Below are positions 61,441 through 64,000 of a DNA stretch of 64,000 bases, in pieces; positions within the stretch are counted from its first letter, which is position 1, and the number at the start of each line of letters is the position of its first letter. The DNA lies in the NCBI RefSeq assembly GCF_932274485.2, contig NC_065881.2, forward strand, positions 12,682,613 to 12,746,612, written 5' to 3'. The notes beneath the pieces were generated by a model that made no database searches, was not told where the DNA came from, and saw nothing but the letters and a program-made list of their open reading frames with translations. Origin of the DNA: Patella vulgata. Lineage: Eukaryota > Mollusca > Gastropoda > Patellidae. The translations under genes and the position numbers were made by a program.

Positions 61441-61990
61441 AACCTATTCCCAGCCTATCCAGGTGTTAGGATATATATTCCTGAAGCAATGGCCCGAGAA
61501 ATCCCTCTCTGGCCATGGCTGGATTGGCTTCTGATACTTGAGCTTTTGAGGGAGTGGGACTATTCTCCCCGTTCAATCAAATCTATCCCAGTACAGCAAA
61601 ATAACAGCCCTTCGTTTAATCTAAGGTCTTCCCTAAAACTTTAGACAGTGATTTAAGGTATTAAAAACGGTAAAAGTATTGTTCGTCTCCAAACAGTATT
61701 GTTTACATTGTATTCGTTTTGAGAGCCTCGTTTGTCACGCAATTAGTTTTTAGGCAATATTCTGCTATGCACTGGTTACTCGGGAATAATAAAATCGTGA
61801 GTCATGACGTAACGTTATGTAAACATAATATTTAAAGCGTAGTGACATCGTTACGCAGTTAGCTATTGGTTGTTAATCGGACTATTGACCAGTCATAATT
61901 TGGAACAGAAATTTGCTTCCTAGCAGCGTTAAGTGGGATTAGCTCTAATCAAGCGAAACACTGCGAGGAATATGGGATATATATCCCCTC
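61441..61990. other. Intergenic stretch
   Basis: Unique-looking, ending in a CT-rich run from about 61986. No gene recognised. Confidence 0.4.
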
Positions 61991-62032
61991 CCTCTCTCTC
62001 TCTCTCTCTCCCTCTCCCTCTCTCACCTATAG

Positions 62033-62351
62033 GTTCGATCCCTGCATTGGCCGAGAAAATCCATCCAGATTTTCCGGAGTGGTTTCTCCTTGTCAGTGAT
62101 GCAGGACGGAGGGTCTGACAAGGACAGCTGTCTAGTCGTTCGGATGGGACGAAAAACCGAGGTCCCGTGTACATATTGGCGTGCACGTAAAAGATCCCTT
62201 GGCAGTTGGAATTCGATATAAGAGTAAGCCGTAGCGCCGCTGCCCGGGCAAAATTTTCCTCATAGCACACTGTATGGCGTATGCCGTTTTCATTAGACCA
62301 GTTTAAGAGCAGAACAGTAGGACGTTAAACCCCATTTCATTTCATTTCATT
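62033..62351 (+). mobile_element. SINE family B, 5' truncated, exact 14-base target duplication
   Basis: TCTCTCACCTATAG lies at 62019-62032 and 62352-62365. The element starts inside the B box (GTTCGATCCCTGCATTGGCC) and is otherwise complete: GGTTTCTCCTTGTCAGTGAT, GATGGGACGAAAAACCGAGG, GGCGTGCACGTAAAAGATCC, CGGGCAAAATTTTCCTCATA and AGGACGTTAAACCCCATTTC plus tail. The A box half is absent. Confidence 0.94.
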
Positions 62352-62365
62352 TCTCTCACCTATAG

Positions 62366-62745
62366 TCTAACTAGGTGTTAGGATATAATACATTCACATT
62401 ATGCCAGTCTCTCTCTCTCTCTCTTCTCTCTCTCTGTCTCTCTAGCCTAACTAGTTGTTAGGATATAATATATTAACATTATACCAGTCTCTCTCTCTCT
62501 CTCTCGCTCTCTCTCTCGCCTAACTAGGTGTTAGGATATAATATATTAACATTATGCCAGTCCCCTCTGTCCCTCTCTCTCTCTCCCTGTCTCTCTGGCC
62601 TAGCCAGGTGTTAGGATATATATCAACATAATACCTCTGTCTCTCATCTATGTGTCTCTCCCTCTCTCTCTCTATTTCTCTCTCTCTCTCTGTCTCTCTG
62701 ACCCAACCAGGTGTTAGGATATATATCAACATTATACCCGCCATG
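62366..62745. repeat. Tandem repeat with CT runs, unit about 70-90 bases, five copies
   Basis: Each unit has CTAACTAGGTGTTAGGATAT, an ATATATTAACATTATRCCAG segment and a long CT run. The SINE at 62033 inserted into its first unit. Confidence 0.9.
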
Positions 62746-63060
62746 AAAAGAAAAAGATATCTGATATTAAATACGTTATTCTAAAGGTGAAAACTAATGC
62801 TAATGTTAATCGATGCACAATGGACCGCCCGTCTTCCTCAAACATAACATAAGATTGAGTACCCCAACTCATCAGATATTAAATTGTTTTGGATTTGTGA
62901 AAAGATCCATTTATCACCCTGTAATTGCTCCAATTAGTCACAATTATGGGAATGATGATTGTCAAGCTGCAACCATTAATTAGTGAACGATCAGGTATCA
63001 GTGTTTAGAATGTTTTGTATTAAAGGTAATTGTCTCGATTATAATGTTGATAGGAGAAGA
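62746..63060. other. Intergenic stretch
   Basis: No repeats or genes recognised. Confidence 0.4.
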
Positions 63061-63720
63061 CATACTAGTTAGAACCAGGTGTTAAGAAGGGAGGGGAGGG
63101 AAGGGCGACTATAGAATCAGGGTATTTATAAGACAAACCGATCCCCTTCTCATTTTGCGACTAGGAAGGATACGAGAGGAGAGGAGGGAGGGGTGACTCT
63201 AAAACCAGGTGTCAAGGGGGGGGGGGGGAGAGGATACGTGAGGAGAGGAGGGAGGGGCCATTCAAACAGGGGATTTAAAAGACAAGCCGACCCCTTCTCA
63301 TTTTGTGGCTAGTTGCGATACGAGGAGCGGAGCGGAGGGAGGGTGACTATAGAATTAGGGGACTTAAACGACAAACCGATCCCCTCTCATTTTGCGCCTA
63401 GGTAGGATACGCGAGTAGAGGTGGTAGGGGTGACTCTTGAGCCGTGTGTCAAGGGTGGGAGGATACGCGAGGAGAGGAGGGAGGGGCCACTCAAACAGAG
63501 GATTTAAAAGACAAAACCGATCACTGCTCATTTTGTAGCAAACTCTGCACACAGAGAACTATCTACTTTGATAATAGAGCTCTACCCTAAACGACCGCAA
63601 TGTTGAAAAAATTACTATACTATTTTGTTGTCCGGCTCTAATCCGTTTTACACCTTTTAAACATACCTGGGGTTTTAAAAAATAAACTAAACCGATCCCT
63701 GCTCATTTTGCCCCCAATAC
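63061..63720. repeat. GA/G-rich higher-order tandem repeat, period about 100-220
   Basis: GGATACGCGAGGAGAGGAGG, GAGGGGTGACTCT, ATTTAAAAGACAAACCGATC and CCTTCTCATTTTGCGACTAG recur four to five times in two alternating subtypes. The last weak unit is near 63680-63710. Confidence 0.85.
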
Positions 63721-63736
63721 AGAATGTATATGTTAC

Positions 63737-63950
63737 CGATGTTAAGGAGCCCCTGTTGTCCAGAGAGTAAGGCGTTTGGTCGTTAAACAGGAGGTCTGCG
63801 GTTCGGTTACCGGCGCAGGATGGAAGGGCCTGCCAAGGAGGTGTCTATTGGTTCGGTTAGCAGTATACCCGTCTACATTAGCCCGGTCAGTGGGGAACAC
63901 TATATAAGAAGTTAAACCCTATTTCATTTCATTTCATTTCATTCCATTTT
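63737..63950 (+). mobile_element. SINE family B, centre deleted
   Basis: Head GTCCAGAGAGTAAGGCGTTT and GAGGTCTGCGGTTCGGTTAC, GCGCAGGATGGAAGGGCCTG, then straight to CCCGTCTACATTAGCCCGGT and GTTAAACCCTATTTCATTTC with ATTTC repeats. Confidence 0.8.
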
Positions 63951-64000
63951 ACTGTGGAGAGCGCTAGATCGGAGACGGTCTAGTACATATGACGTCATAT

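Noticed and set aside
1-64000. CRISPR arrays, bacterial operons or riboswitches
   Set aside because: Introns, SINEs and composition show animal nuclear DNA; the tandem arrays have no spacer structure.
23405-64000. A second homeobox gene (for example Not, which neighbours Emx in some animals)
   Set aside because: No further WFQNRR-type motif or homeodomain-like exon was seen on either strand after emx.
1-64000. Retroviral, LTR or Polinton fossils and LINE coding parts
   Set aside because: No reverse transcriptase, integrase, capsid or transposase motif recognised, and no paired long terminal repeats. Only non-autonomous elements are visible, though small LINE 3' scraps could be missed.

Overview
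The window looks like AT-rich nuclear DNA from a lophotrochozoan animal, most likely a gastropod mollusc and possibly a limpet. The lineage is inferred from the type of homeobox gene and from tRNA-derived SINEs with conserved central domains. Nothing here gives a direct species identification.

One protein-coding gene is supported: an empty spiracles/Emx homeobox gene on the + strand. It has three coding exons (7173-7563, 20148-20320, 23192-23404). Intron 1 is 12.6 kb and phase 1. Intron 2 is 2.9 kb and phase 0, and splits the homeodomain between positions 44 and 45. The product is 258 residues, with an N-terminal repressor-like motif, a complete homeodomain at about residues 145-204 and a short acidic tail. 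A repeat-poor stretch with CCAAT and GC-box motifs lies upstream. An AATAAA signal lies about 500 bases past the stop.

The rest is non-coding and repeat-dense. Family A is a tRNA-derived SINE with a (CT)n tail and a central domain resembling the widespread metazoan Nin-DC type; about 20 copies or pieces are present. Family B is a longer tRNA-derived SINE ending in (ATTTC)n, with a different conserved central domain; about 20 copies or pieces are present. A third fragment type, here called C, shares their 3' end. A, B and C all end in a GACGTTAAACCCC-like segment, which suggests one partner LINE. Also present are about 11 copies of a roughly 350-400 bp TTAA-flanked MITE, several other foldback or TIR elements, a 120 bp palindromic MITE with a 9 bp target duplication next to its own empty site, and many minisatellite arrays (periods from about 17 to 160 bases).

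By region: 1-6800 is upstream DNA with MITEs; 7.2-23.4 kb is the gene, with intron 1 full of minisatellites; 23.4-36.8 kb is MITEs and tandem arrays; 36.8-46 kb is SINE-rich with a 0.6 kb tandem duplication and a 144 bp array; 46-58 kb mixes repeat-poor stretches with nested SINEs; 58-64 kb is SINEs and tandem arrays. No second gene, true tRNA gene, rRNA, CRISPR array, or recognisable viral or LTR element was found. I found no convincing novel multi-gene system. The value lies in the Emx gene and in several datable insertion histories.
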